Shown here one piece after another: positions 1 to 11,094 of a stretch of 64,000 bases of DNA (positions are counted from its first letter, which is position 1; every line of letters begins with the position of its first letter). The DNA lies in NCBI GenBank assembly GCA_028023455.1, contig JAQFVV010000072.1, positions 954,501 to 1,018,500 of the forward strand. The letters run 5' to 3'. The position numbers and the translations under genes are program-made. This DNA comes from Epiperipatus broadwayi. Its lineage: Eukaryota; Onychophora; Udeonychophora; Euonychophora; Peripatidae. The notes beneath the pieces were generated by a model. It was not told the origin of the DNA. It saw nothing but the letters and a program-made list of their open reading frames with translations, and ran no database searches.

Positions 1-1084
1 TTACTATTCCGCCATTAAGGAATTTTAAATCGTAAACATAAGTTTTCTTACTAAACTATCAAAATTCGCCCGGTTGAAAAATATTCCTAAACTATTTTTA
101 TTAATTTATATTATGCTATCCATTATCATTTCAAATAAATTATTAACTATTATTTCATGCTATTGATTAATATTAAATAAATTTAGTATTAAATAAATTG
201 AAGTTCAGATACTTACTTTTAGTTGATGATTCATTATATAATTAGCCCGCCATCTAATGATAATTTAAGTAACTAATTTTTCGGACGTATTGATATGCGT
301 TTAACAAAGGGAATCTTAATTTTTCATATTTTATTATTGATATGCTAAATAAATCTTTTAAGCAAATTGTATGCCCCTTTTTGGGATTTCTTATATTGTC
401 ATTTCATTACGCTAGGCTTACTTATTCATTAAGGCCGCAAATAAAAATCAGTGTTAATACAGACCTGAAAGCCCTCACGATGTGTCCCAGTGATAACATT
501 CATCAATCAAATATTGCTTTGTCATACTTTCTCTCATTACTGGAATCCTTAAAGCACATTTCTCGGAGGAGTATGGAGGCCCGACTCCAAAGGTTGTGTT
601 TGGTCGCGTAGGCTCTGTTATGGGTTAACATTCAGAAAAACGGAACCATAGTATCCTGCCGACCACTTCTTTGGATGCCATCTGTCACAAGCGCAGATGA
701 GCTTATATTTTTCGTTCTCAAGTTGATGAAGCTTCTCGTCCTTTCAAACGTTATCATTCAGTCCGCACACTGTCGTTTATACTTCCTCATGTATTTTATT
801 CATCCGTAAGTCATAATGATATGATTTTCCTAAGCCACCCCAAGTTCTCATTATAATATAAATTTAGTTTGCCCTATCATATGTTATAGCTTATTAGCTC
901 TATCCACCCTCTCGTTCAACCGTTATTAAATATGTTGAAAGTTAACATCTAATAAAGCCTATAAAAGTCAAGTCATGTTACTGAATGTCGAAATAATTAT
1001 GCTTTTCCTTATTCTATATGTAAGTCATAAATGATGAATCATTTTATAATTTCCAAGATAATTAATCTATCGTTAATATAATTA
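1..1084. other. AT-rich flank, no gene seen
   Basis: No supported gene. The part from about 400 to 800 is less AT-rich than its surroundings and carries an 89-codon ORF (342-611, plus), but the translation has no recognisable domain and no splice or start context that I trust. The right end begins to resemble the 68-69 bp tandem repeat that is clearer further right. Confidence 0.5.
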
Positions 1085-1153
1085 TGATGAAATCCAGGTA
1101 TAATCAAAATTCACTAGATCATGTGTTATTCAAAATATCATAATGTATATAAT

Positions 1154-1742
1154 AGACAGGGTATGAGCACAGACTTTCACATGACCCACCACTCTTCACA
1201 CTATCTCATAACACTGATAAACCTGAACACACATATGTCGAAAAGATAAATAATCACCAATATACGTATTTCATGCTAAACCAGCAATCATAAGTTGGTC
1301 CAGATTACCATCTCTACACATATATGCTACAAGTGCTCAGATATATATTAAGATAGCAAATCCTCCTACTTTAATGGACAGGCTTCAGTGCACTCCACAC
1401 TCCAACTCTTCAACCATCCATCCAATTGAAAATCTGATGATGGAACGCTCAAAGGCCACCCTTAGGCCGAGATTGTTGTCACACCCATGTTGACCTAAAG
1501 GTCAATCTGACCCCTCATGTACAGGACATAATCCATTAAATACATATACAAGGGATAGGCAGACATCTCTAATATGTAATAGATGAAATACACAGGCTTA
1601 TATATACCTGTGACTATATATGTAATAGACAGGGTATGAGCACAGACTTTCACACGACTGGTCATGTGAAAGTCTGTGCTCATACCCTGTCTATTACATA
1701 TATAGACACAGGTATATATAAACCTGCGTATTTCATCTATTA
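1154..1742. mobile_element. Foldback element (family Fb1) inserted in a tandem repeat
   Basis: A 589 bp insertion flanked by the same 15 bp on each side (1139-1153 and 1743-1757, CATAATGTATATAAT). Inside, 1154-1530 carries the Fb1 arm also seen at 50.6 and 6.9 kb, with its landmark CAGTTGGTCCAGATTATCATC-like block near 1290-1310. From about 1590 to 1735 there is a second, nearly perfect hairpin in which AGACAGGGTATGAGCACAG meets its reverse complement around a loop near 1660. The 15 bp could be a true target-site duplication or two adjacent units of the surrounding tandem repeat. No transposase is encoded, so it is non-autonomous. Confidence 0.6.
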
Positions 1743-2060
1743 CATAATGTATATAATAAAAGCCCACGGATAGTTATTGAAATCTGTTATATTCTTTGTG
1801 ATTTAAATATTATAATGTATATAATAAAAGCCCATGGATAGTTATTGAAATCTGTTATACTCTTTGTGAGTTAAATATTATAATGTATATAATCAAAGCC
1901 CACGTATAGTTGTTAAAGTTCGTTATATTCTTTGTAAGTTAAAATATCATAAACGTTCATAATAAAAGCCCGCATATAGTTATGAAATCCGTTACATTCT
2001 TAGTGGTTTAAAATGTCATAGCATGAATAATAGAAGCCCTATAAAATATATTTTAAATTA
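1743..2060. repeat. Tandem repeat, 68-69 bp unit, about five copies
   Basis: Unit starts marked by CATAATGTATATAAT or a variant lie at 1743, 1811, 1879, 1948 and 2017, so the period is 68-69 bp. Each unit contains AATAAAAGCCCA, TAGTTATTGAAATC and TTATATTCTTTGTG-like blocks, and divergence grows to the right. A degenerate unit also lies left of the Fb1 insertion (about 1085-1153), so the array was once continuous and was split by it. No coding potential. Confidence 0.8.
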
Positions 2061-2649
2061 GCATATTAAGCCGCATCGTTTCGATTAATTAATTTCTTAC
2101 TAATATGTATATTTGGTAGTTGCATATGCATCAATCCTTAAATTATGTTACTAAGGTCAGCATGAAACGCCCACGTTAACATTAAGTGAAACCCAGATTG
2201 AGTATTCATTATGTGAAATCAAAATTACGATGTGTTATAAGTCTCTATATCCCGTTGCTCACATACTGATTTAATTTCATTACTAATGTTATTATCAATA
2301 AATTCATATTTAATAATCTATTCTTTGAACATTTTATTAATTCATGTATGCACATCTGTTATTATATCACGTCATCATTTAGTTAATTATTAGATCTTTT
2401 GTGTCTCTGCTGACCCTCTGAGCCGGGGATTATTAGAATGTCATCTGCTATCATCAGAAGTGTTGTTTGTAAGGTTATAGATTTGGGAAATGGGCAATAG
2501 GGTGGAGTTCATGAGTATTCCTGACCTGTGTATCTCGCATATGATCGAACTCTAGATACTTTTGCTTAGATGCTAATTCTTGTTAGACAAACATACAATT
2601 CTGACTGGTACAATATATATATATATATATATAGTTGTTTTACAGTATT
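2061..2649. other. No gene; contains an (AT)n microsatellite
   Basis: No supported gene. A perfect AT dinucleotide run lies at about 2613-2632, directly beside the left edge of the mariner-like fossil, and may have erased its left terminal repeat. The segment near 2400-2540 is less AT-rich but I recognise nothing in it. Confidence 0.5.
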
Positions 2650-3857
2650 TTATTAAGTTTCCACATGTCCATCATCATTAGTAATGCAAAGGGTAATACA
2701 ATTTTGTAGTTCTCTAAACACATTTGCCAATTGATTTATGGTAATGCCTGAAATCACATTAGTTATTTTAGTCTTCAAGTCTTTTAACAATCAAAGTTTT
2801 GTTGCATACATTATTGTTTTCACATGTCTCCATAAAAAAATCTAGTTAAGTGAAGTCTGGTGAACATCGAGGCCAAGAAAATGGTCCACCTCTTCCAATC
2901 CATCTGTTAGGAAATTTCTGATTTAGAAACTATCTGATGCACAGAGTAAAGTGGAAAGCAACTCCATCTTGTTAAAATCCTGTATCATCTTTTAGTCTTA
3001 TTTGTTCAAGCTGAAAAATAAAATAATTCTGCAGCATATCTAAGAAGACATCACCATTAGTAATGTGATATTAAAAAAAGAATGCTCCTATGATTTGATT
3101 TTTTCCAAAAGCACACTTCACATTAACTTTAGAAAAGTCTCTTTCATGTTTAACAGTTTCATTTGAGTGTTCACTTCCCCAAATCTGACAATTATGCCTG
3201 TTGACCTTGCCACTAATGTGAAATGTTGCTTCATCAGAGAACATTAAACTACTCACAAAGGCATCATCATTTCATTGTTCATTGAACTGATGGGAAAAAA
3301 GTTAGCCACGCATGGTATTTCTCTTCTAACAACATTTGTTGCCATTGATTTTATAAGGTTTCACGTGGTCTTTTCCACCTTATGAAAAGTAGACTTTGAA
3401 CTTCTCAGCTCTAGCGATGCTCTTCTTAATGATTTTTTTGAACTTACCTTACAGGATTGTTCTATGAATGCTACTCTTTCTTTGCTGACATGTGGCCTAC
3501 CAGACTGTAGCTTATCATGGATTGAGCCTGTCTTTTTAGCCTTTTTCATTCATTTGGCAATAGTTTCTATGAGATGATTCTTTACTGTATTATGTTCTAA
3601 ATTTTTTTTATGCAGCAACAGTGGATATCAGTTCAGTCAATGACACAGTTTACTTTTTCTTCAGTTGAAGCCATGGGTCACATAATTTGTGGAAAATTTT
3701 CGAAAAATTATTAAATTATTGTGTTGAAGAGTTACTAAATAATTTTACTTAAACCTATATTAAGCTTTCTAATACTTTATACAGATTTTTTCTATCACAA
3801 ATACTAATAAAGTTATAATACTTTTTAAAATTACACATGGCTTTTATGGACCCCCTG
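2650..3857 (-). pseudogene. Decayed Tc1/mariner-superfamily transposon
   Basis: On the minus strand the coding remnant starts with MASTEEKVNCVI (ATG at 3672-3674). It then gives an N-terminal helix-turn-helix-like block (3549-3361: TGSIHDKLQSGRP, KKSLRRASLELRSS) and a catalytic-core block (3256-3071: SDEATFHISGKVNRHNCQIWG, where the D of SDEATFH is in the position of the second catalytic Asp). Further left, in shifted frames, come pieces like WIGRGGPFSWPRCSPDFT and DFFMET, the usual C-terminal 'PPRSPDLTPCDFFLWG' region. Frameshifts and stops break the frame several times, so it is inactive. The outer right end, GGGGGTCCATAAAAGCCATG on the minus strand (to 3857), looks like a terminal repeat; its left partner is not visible. 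Confidence 0.85.
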
Positions 3858-4439
3858 CATATGTATATTATGAGAATATTTTATAAAAAACTTTTATTAT
3901 ATGTTAACCAATCATCAGTTAAAAAATGATAATAAAATATGCAATGTTCACTGTAAATGTAATGTATCCATCCATAAATCATCCAAGGGTTAAATAATTA
4001 TTAATAACTTTAAGTTAATGACTTAATTAGAATCATTGGGTTCATTTTCCTGTAGCAAACCCTGTATTTGATTGCTGGGAATTATATTTTACATAGGTGA
4101 GCTTATAGTATATATATTTGCAGTTTTTTGTTCACTGTTGAGTACTTTAAAATTAACTGTATTCACATGGAAGAATTAATTCTTATTTTGTTTTGATAAA
4201 TTAGAGATTGGACTCAAAATGAGCTATCTCTGTAGAAGTTGTTTTATTTCATCAGAATTTGGCCTAAAATGGCCATTCCTTATTGTTATTGTTGTAGAAA
4301 GACATAGTGGTTACATTTATCTCATATTAAGTATATGCATGTGTTGATATTAAACCACGAAACATCACATGAACCTAAGACCTAGATGCAGTTCTCTCAG
4401 ATCCAAAGCTCCTCACTGATAAAAGCCTGAAGCTAGAAT
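3858..4439. other. No gene seen
   Basis: AT-rich DNA. The last 100 bases (from about 4340) resemble the outer left part of the Fb2 foldback family (compare 30225-30280), with the shared phrase AAACATCACATGA. Nothing else is recognised. Confidence 0.4.
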
Positions 4440-4556
4440 CTAGTCTGGGGATATTGGATGAGTAGGCACTAGATAGGAATTTTATGTACAAACCTTCTTG
4501 CATCTATTGATTACTTTGGCTTGCACTGAGTGGTTCTACTGTATAGAGAGCTTAAC
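4440..4556. repeat. Fb2 foldback, single right arm
   Basis: Carries the Fb2 core GGATATTGGATGAGTAGGCA then CTAGATAGGAATTTTATG, followed by a block equal to the outer arm of the full palindrome at 30282-30548 (TGCATCTATTGATTAC, TTGCACTGAGTGG). Only one arm is clearly present, so this is a solo or decayed copy. Confidence 0.65.
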
Positions 4557-5224
4557 CTCATGTGTTGATACTAAGAAACTCATGAATCAAATAAATGTCA
4601 TATATTTATAGATTTATTTGTACAGATAGTTATATTTTAAGTTTATTAAAGTTTGGTGTTCACTGTATTGCAAATATACTTTATTATATAACTGTAATAA
4701 TATTATAGTGTAATTGAAAAGTAAGATTAAATTTTGCAAAGAAACCTTGAACATTTTATAAATAATTATTATTTTTATGCATGCATATAAAATAAAATAA
4801 TATGAAGGAGATAGAAAAATTGCTTTGTTAAAAGGAAAACAAGTTATATGTCGAATGACAATTATATTTTGTAATCAAATATTTGTTGTCATGAAGTGTT
4901 TGCTTCTTTAAATGTAATATTGTATGGTCTACTTCATCATTGGGAATAACTTTGTTCTTCTTGATCTAGCTAAGTATTGTGAATAGAGACTGCATGGAGT
5001 GGTTATCATTATTCTAGTAAAAAAATATGGTTAAAACACAAGTACCAGCCTATTTCCCAATTAAGTCAGGTGGCACTCAATGAAATCAATGAAATATACT
5101 TAATCTGATCACTACTATATAAATAAGTTTAAACAGTTATAATCTGCAATTATAGTACTGGAAACATACGTCAATAATTTGCATACCAATAAAAAACAAC
5201 TAATTATTCAATAATATGGAATGA
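4557..5224. other. No gene seen
   Basis: AT-rich sequence with no repeat or coding signal that I can support. Confidence 0.4.
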
Positions 5225-5990
5225 ATTTTTGAGATCATCCCCCATCAGCTGTATAGTACACCACCAATCTTCAAAATGCTTTGCATCCTGTAGAAAAATT
5301 TGTAGTTTTTGTATACAAGATCCTCCCTTATCCACTGCTTAGAGCCCTACCAATCTTCAAACTGTATTATATATTACAGAACGATTGGTAGTTATTTTAA
5401 CAATTTTTTATTCACTTAAGATAACAAGCTATGCAATGCTGCTTGCATTCGAAGCAATATGAAAACATAAATCTACAAATTCTTTAACTACAGGACCAGT
5501 AATTGCAGAACCTTTCATTTCTTCTTTATTGTTTACTATAACCCCTACATTATCTTCAAAATATATAAATATTCTATCCTTCCTTCTAAATGGTTTCCAC
5601 TGCATAATGACAACAGCAAGCATTACTTTCTTCCTTAATTCTGGTTTTCCCTTTTTAACAGTTGCCACGACCATATCATCTGCTCCAGCAGAAGGAAGAC
5701 GATTTAGACGTCCTTTGACTCCATGTACAGCAATAATATACAGATTTTTTGCATCTATATTAGCAGCACAATTAATAACAGCTCCAAGTGGCAAACCCAA
5801 AGAAATTTTAAACTTTGCTCCAGACGTTCCCCGACGTCCTCGTTTAAATATTATAAATAACATCAAAAGGGAACGATTGGTAGTTTTTATACGATATGAG
5901 ATTTCCCTCATCAGTTGCCTAGATTCCCATCAATCTTCAAAATGTATTGTATATTACAGAATGAATGGTAGTTTTTATACGACAATGAAT
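5225..5990. repeat. Short tandem repeat array (about 88 bp unit) interrupted by the L23 retrocopy
   Basis: Three related units share CCAATCTTCAAA-TGTATT, TATATTACAGAA, GATTGGTAGTTTTTATAC and a CCCTCATCAG-like block. They lie at about 5262-5349, 5350-5929 (split by the insertion) and 5928-5988. Removing the 477 bp retrocopy and one duplication restores an uninterrupted unit. The array is non-coding and supplies the empty-site sequence for the retrocopy. Confidence 0.7.
5394..5870 (-). pseudogene. RPL23: Processed retrocopy of ribosomal protein L23 (uL14)
   Basis: The parent gene encodes a large-subunit ribosomal protein of about 140 residues. Here codons from 5851 to 5429 give exactly 140 sense codons plus TAG with no internal stop. 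Conserved blocks include [44 protein letters not shown] and GSAITGP. The original ATG reads ATA (5851-5849), so the native start is lost; an upstream in-frame ATG at 5911 lies outside the insert. There are no introns. The insert begins CCTTTT, like a 5' terminal oligopyrimidine cap site, and ends soon after an AATAAA signal (minus, near 5406-5411) in a degraded A-rich tail. The 15 bp duplications GAACGATTGGTAGTT lie at 5379-5393 and 5871-5885. Many changes at conserved residues (for example DNTGAKN to ANIDAKN) point to neutral decay. Confidence 0.93.
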
Positions 5991-6517
5991 ACTTAAGCAC
6001 TGTCATTGGAGTTTACAACCGAACAAGTTTGCTTATATATATTTAAAAATGCATAATTTTTTAAATTATATATATAGAAATAACATTTCATAGAAAAACT
6101 CCTTTCTTTTTTTAAGCGAGCAATGAATTTAAACAGCAAAAGCTTTTCACTAAATAATATAACCTGACTTTCTATAGAAATAGCCTAATTTTCTAGCAGT
6201 TGCTTTTGAAGTTTGAATATATTTGAAGTTAAGTACATTAATTTATTAAATTATATGTATAGGAATTGAACAAAAAGGCATATCAATATTAATCCTGTTT
6301 TTCACTTTCACATAAAGCTGCCATCAAACCTGCAAGTGAGCGCCATTAATTTCCGTGACAAGAATTTATTTCAATTAATCAACAGTTCAAATTTTAATTA
6401 AGAAAAGACTTTGAATAATTTTAATGGTTTCTAATGATAAGATTTTAATGCTAACTAAACATTTTAGTACATTTTTACTTTAGTCGTCTTTTATATTTAA
6501 AAAAAAAAAAGATATTT
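5991..6517. other. No gene seen
   Basis: AT-rich; ends in A and T homopolymers next to the SINE insertion. Nothing else recognised. Confidence 0.4.
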
Positions 6518-6528
6518 TTTCAGATTTT

Positions 6529-6644
6529 TTTTTTTTTTTTCATATGTCATAGCATCGGCCGGGACGCGAACCCACAACCGTCTGCAACCAACTACTTACT
6601 TGCATGGCAGCTGCGATACCTCTCGGCTAATAACGCAAGACTAC
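6529..6644 (-). mobile_element. tRNA-derived SINE with target-site duplication
   Basis: Read on the minus strand, it starts with a tRNA-like head (GCGTTATTAGCCGAGAGGT, A-box-like TTAGCCGAGAGG), has a B-box-like GGGTTCGCGTCCC, then GGCCGATGCTATGACATATG and an A-rich tail (poly-T at 6525-6540 on plus). The 11 bp TTTCAGATTTT occurs at 6518-6528 and 6645-6655, which frames the insert as a LINE-type retroposition. The tail matches the other SINEs in this window at 14.5, 33.4, 44.4 and 45.0 kb. Confidence 0.88.
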
Positions 6645-6925
6645 TTTCAGATTTTAGAATAAAAATAATAGGAACAGAACAGATTAATTTGGCTAAATTA
6701 AAAATAATATTTGATCTGCCATATTAAACAGAATTAGATTAAGTTTATTAGATAAATGAAAAAAGTATTGTTTAAGTTTTGTAAGATAAAATGTGTCTAT
6801 AAAATATATATAATTATCTGATGCAAATGATTAGAATAATCCACAGCGTAATTGATGAATGAAATAGAAATGTTTTATGAAAGAATTTTAATATTCCTTT
6901 GGAAATGTATATAATATAAAGCTGA

Positions 6926-7574
6926 TGTATTTATAGGGGTTTGAATCTAGTCTTTCAAGCTTCCCTTTGTCATCCACTCCATTTTATACAACTGATTCAT
7001 CTCAAATATAATATTTCATGCTGACCAGTACTCACCAGTTGGTCCAGACCATCATCTCCCACACTATATATAATCAGTGCTCAGTTTATATTAAAATAGC
7101 AAATCTTCAAGTTTTAATGGACAGATTTGTATCGTTTTCACTCTCCAGCTGTCCGTATCACATCTAACTATTACATTTTCAGCCTATCTGCACATCCCTC
7201 TTGTGTATTTAAATAGGCTTAAGGTCCTGCATATAAGGGGACAGAGTGACTCATGGTTAACATGGGTATGACAACAAAATTGGAAAACAAGGGCTTTGAA
7301 TATGCCATCATCAGATTTTCAATAATATGGATGGCTGAAGAGTTAAAGATTGAAGCCTGTCCATTAAAGTTTGAAGATTTGCTATCTTAATATAAACTGA
7401 GTACTGATTATATATATGTGTGTGTGGGAGATGATGATCTAAAACAACTGATGATACATATATTGAAAATCATTTATCTTTTTCACAGGTATGTAGTTAT
7501 GTGCGTCAGCTGTATAAGATGGAGTGGATGACAAAAGGAAGCTTGAAAGTCTATGTTCAAACCCTATAATTACA
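6926..7574. mobile_element. Fb1 foldback element, both arms
   Basis: The left arm (about 6936-7170) and right arm (about 7310-7564) are reverse complements with moderate divergence. Landmarks are CACCAGTTGGTCCAGACC on the left against CTAAAACAACTGATG on the right, and TTAATGGACAG against CTGTCCATTAA. The termini are GGGGTTTGAATC and its inverse GTTCAAACCCT. The central 140 bp is not palindromic. No ORF. Same family as 50587-51222. Confidence 0.75.
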
Positions 7575-8187
7575 TATATCTTAAAAAGTATATATAAAAC
7601 CATTGAATTTAATTAATATAAAGCTGGGAAAAATTTTACTCCTAGTTTGTGATGGCTAAAAAAAAAAATCATACTTTTCAAATTTTTAGAACAAAACCAA
7701 CAAACCTCCTATAAAATTAGTCTTTAATATGTCTCCGCTACTTACTTGCTTATGATTTCTTTTGGATTGAGAGCAACATCTTTATTAGGATGATCTCACA
7801 GATGTAAGTTTTTGTGCACCCTGGCCCCCAAAAAATCAGTGATTATGCCTTAATATTTCACATATGTACAGCAAACTCATGTAAGAAATGTGACTATTAT
7901 ATAGGCATAATCAATAGCAATTTCCACTTCAAACCAAAGAATCAGACTTAATATGTAGTTATCTGATCAGAGTTTTGACAAAAAAAGGGGAAACGATAAG
8001 AAGCAATACATGAGAAGCTGTGAATCACCACTTACATCACAATATAAAATTGGTATCAGATCGGTTTTCACGAATCTTCAATAAGTATGCAAGTCAGTTG
8101 TCAATTTTGTAGATTTCATAAAATTTTACAAATTTTGGATGAACTTGATTTGATATAGTTATGTATTTAGAAATGTTATTAAACAAG
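7575..8187. other. No gene seen
   Basis: AT-rich DNA without supportable features. Confidence 0.4.
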
Positions 8188-8325
8188 GCAAAAACCTCCA
8201 TACAGTAGTGCCACCCTGTGCCAATCAGAGTAATCAATGGATGCCAGAAGGCTTGTGTGAAAACTCCCTATCTAGTGCCTATTCATCCAATATCCCCAGA
8301 CTAGTTTCTGTGCTAGTATAAGAGA
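8188..8325. repeat. Fb2 foldback, single left arm
   Basis: Carries the left-arm order of the family: GGCAAAAACCTCCATACAG, AGAGTAATCAATGGATGCC, AGAAGGCTTGTG, CTAGTGCCTATTCATCCAA and CCCAGACTAGTTTCT. It stops at the loop position; the complementary arm is absent. Confidence 0.7.
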
Positions 8326-8590
8326 TGGTGATCATATGATATTTAGAAATGTGTGTTTTATAATTTGTCTGCATTATGTTTATTAGTGATACAGTATTAT
8401 TAAAGTTTAATGGGAAAGAGAGTTTTAGAAAGCAAAACCATATAAATTCATTGAATTTTTTTATGAATTTTTTTTTTATTTTGTTCTAGAGATCATCATC
8501 ATCATTTTATTATATATATGTTTCTTAAGAGTGAATACATATGATTTAAAAAATGGAAGCATGCAAATTTCCATTTTAAATAATATATTA

Positions 8591-10738
8591 TACCGGATAC
8601 TCAATCTATTCTGAAAAAGAGGGCGCCACCAGACCACTATGTGTCTGAAAAATTTGTTTACTGTGATCAGAATAGATGATGATGATGGTTTGCGCTGACT
8701 AGACTCAGGGAGAAACAAGAGATCTTAAATTGTTTAGACAATTGAGACAAAAGCACAAAGACAAACGTCAGCCAAATTAAGTTTAAACATATTTCATAAA
8801 TTTTATTATGAGAAAATAAATTATTAAATATAAGTTTATGACACAAGAGATGGGGGTTAACTCAGGCATGTACTAGACATACTAAAGGCAAAGCTATGAC
8901 AGACTGACTGATCTTCTAATAAACAAATGTAAAAGGGAGGAAGCAAATTTCATTCAGCAGAGGATTCACCTAAACATTGGTTTTCACTTTCAGATATTTA
9001 AACCATATGCCCCTGAAATAGATCAAAGAATCCAGCGCCGATGAGCTGTTCGAGATCTAAAAATTGGTCAGACCTTGAATGTCCTTATATCGGTATGAGC
9101 TGCACCTATTACTACATTTAAAATAACGGTGATTGATCCACCTCAAGAACAACCGACAAACATGACTGAAATGAAGAAACAATTAAAACTGGTGAATCCC
9201 AGCCAAACGATTGGTGAAAATTACTTTAAAATTAATAATTAAAGATCCCACTAAGGGACAAGTAAATAATTAGAAAAACACTTATGTCTGCCCAGCATTT
9301 AAAGAAAATAAACTTACAAACAAATTCTGAGTACACGCTCTGACAAATTTAAAGCACACCTAATAAATACAAAAAGAAATCTATCAGAGAGTGCACATGA
9401 GTACGAAATATCAAAAGTTTAAATACTCTATCAGAACGAAAGTATTGCTCACCTGTAATTTAAGAAAGGATAAATTTTATCTTCCTGCTGACAACTTATA
9501 AAATTACAAAGAAAAACACAATTCTAATTTCCGCCTTTAGAGATATTAGAAATGAAATCTCCACCTGCGAAAATCAGACAATAAAGTCGTCAGCCAAAAG
9601 AGTTTTGGAGGTTTAGCAAGAGGGCAAACATAGAGGATAAAATTAATTATTGAATACTAAATAATTACAGGTAAGTATAAAAAAATATATATACAAGACT
9701 GCTAAAGCATTTACAAAAGCGAGGCATAAAATATAAAACTCATTCATCACTCTCCAATAAACAAAACTGAAAGCAAATTGGAAGCTTAAAACTAAGATTC
9801 CAAGACACACTATAAAATATTGGAAAACACAGCAAATATTAGATATGAGGCTATATTGATTTAAGAAGACATATTTATGATTAGATTGAGCGGAGATTTA
9901 ATGAGAATTAATTTACCCTGGGAAGAATAAAAATGAAAATAGTTACCTTTCGGTAAAAGAAAGTTCACGTAGAGTGCACACTTTTACTTAAGTTCATTTT
10001 CAGGTTCTTTAGACAGCAAGGTAGATGTAGAGAGGTTCCGGATTCTTTTAGGTGTTCAAGGCATTACTGGAGCAAACTTGGAAGTCAGGGATCCATCTTT
10101 TGTGGAGTTAGCAAGCCATTCTGATGGTGGTAACAAGTATAGAATTTTTCATTTTGTTGTAGGCAAAGGTATTTAATCACAGCTGATGTCCTTTAGGAAA
10201 TTAAATGTCCGCACTGATATAAATTCTCACTTGATAAACAGCTTGTCTATCAATGAACAATGAATTAACTGACACTCCAAATTTTTGGGACTATTTATAC
10301 GTTGCTCCATTTTCTGCGAAACACTTTCCTTGTTGTTCAATTTCTTCGCCTTAGGCAGGGCAAATATTAATCTCCCACTCAATCTATCTAGGAATTCTAC
10401 CCAGGGATTATTGAAATGAAAACAACTACATAAAAATCAAATCTCCACACTTTAAAATAAAAGCCACAGGAATGCAATTAGCTAGCCAGCTTGTTTTTAA
10501 ATCAAATGGATTTAAAAATAGGCGGTATATGAAAACTATTTTAAAATAAATCGATAAACATTTTTAAAAAAATCCGTTTTACATATAAACGCGTGTGTAC
10601 TTCGATACACGCATTCTTTTTAAATAATACTGCAAATTTAAACTCTACATTTAATGAAAATTAAAAGCTTAATAAATTTCTTTTTTTTTTTTTTTTGTTT
10701 AATAACAACACCATTGAACCGGATTTCAATCAGGTTCA
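8591..10738 (-). repeat. 3' LTR of the 5.9 kb retrotransposon
   Basis: Aligns end to end with 12332-14475. On the minus strand it starts TGAACCTGATTGAAATC, keeping the usual TG start. The inner end carries TTGAACC and GGTTCAA as a 7 bp inverted pair (10714-10739), which could form a small terminal hairpin. The LTR carries T-runs of different length in the two copies (near 10681-10696 and 14424-14433). No ORF inside is supported; the short ORFs at its outer edge (8476-8718 and the matching 12231-12422) are by-products of the repeat. Confidence 0.85.
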
Positions 10739-11094
10739 ACTGCCTCAAAACGTGATCAAAAAAAAAAAAAAAACATTCCTGTAACTTTTTTTTTTTTTAA
10801 AAACTATAAACACTTTAAAAATATTCTTAGAAATTCGGCCGAACGTTTGCCTCGCACTCATGAAAAAAAACAAACAATATTTCATTTTAATCAAAACCTT
10901 TCTCCATTCTCGTAATTCATTAACAAAAATTTTTTATTTTTTATTTTGATTAAAAACAATCCATCCGATTGCTAAATGCTGAACCCTTAACTTTTGTCCA
11001 GCGGTTCTTTTACTCCTTTTACTAACTTACTAAAATAAGTTCCTTTCCCACTCTTATATTTTCTTAGCTTATATGAATTTCTCTTGTCTCTTTC

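Noticed and set aside
1495-1767. 90-codon ORF on minus strand
   Set aside because: It lies across the Fb1 hairpin and the tandem repeat; the protein is a by-product of the palindrome and has no domain.
5529-5996. 155-codon ORF on plus strand
   Set aside because: It is the antisense of the L23 retrocopy, whose minus-strand frame matches a known ribosomal protein at full length.
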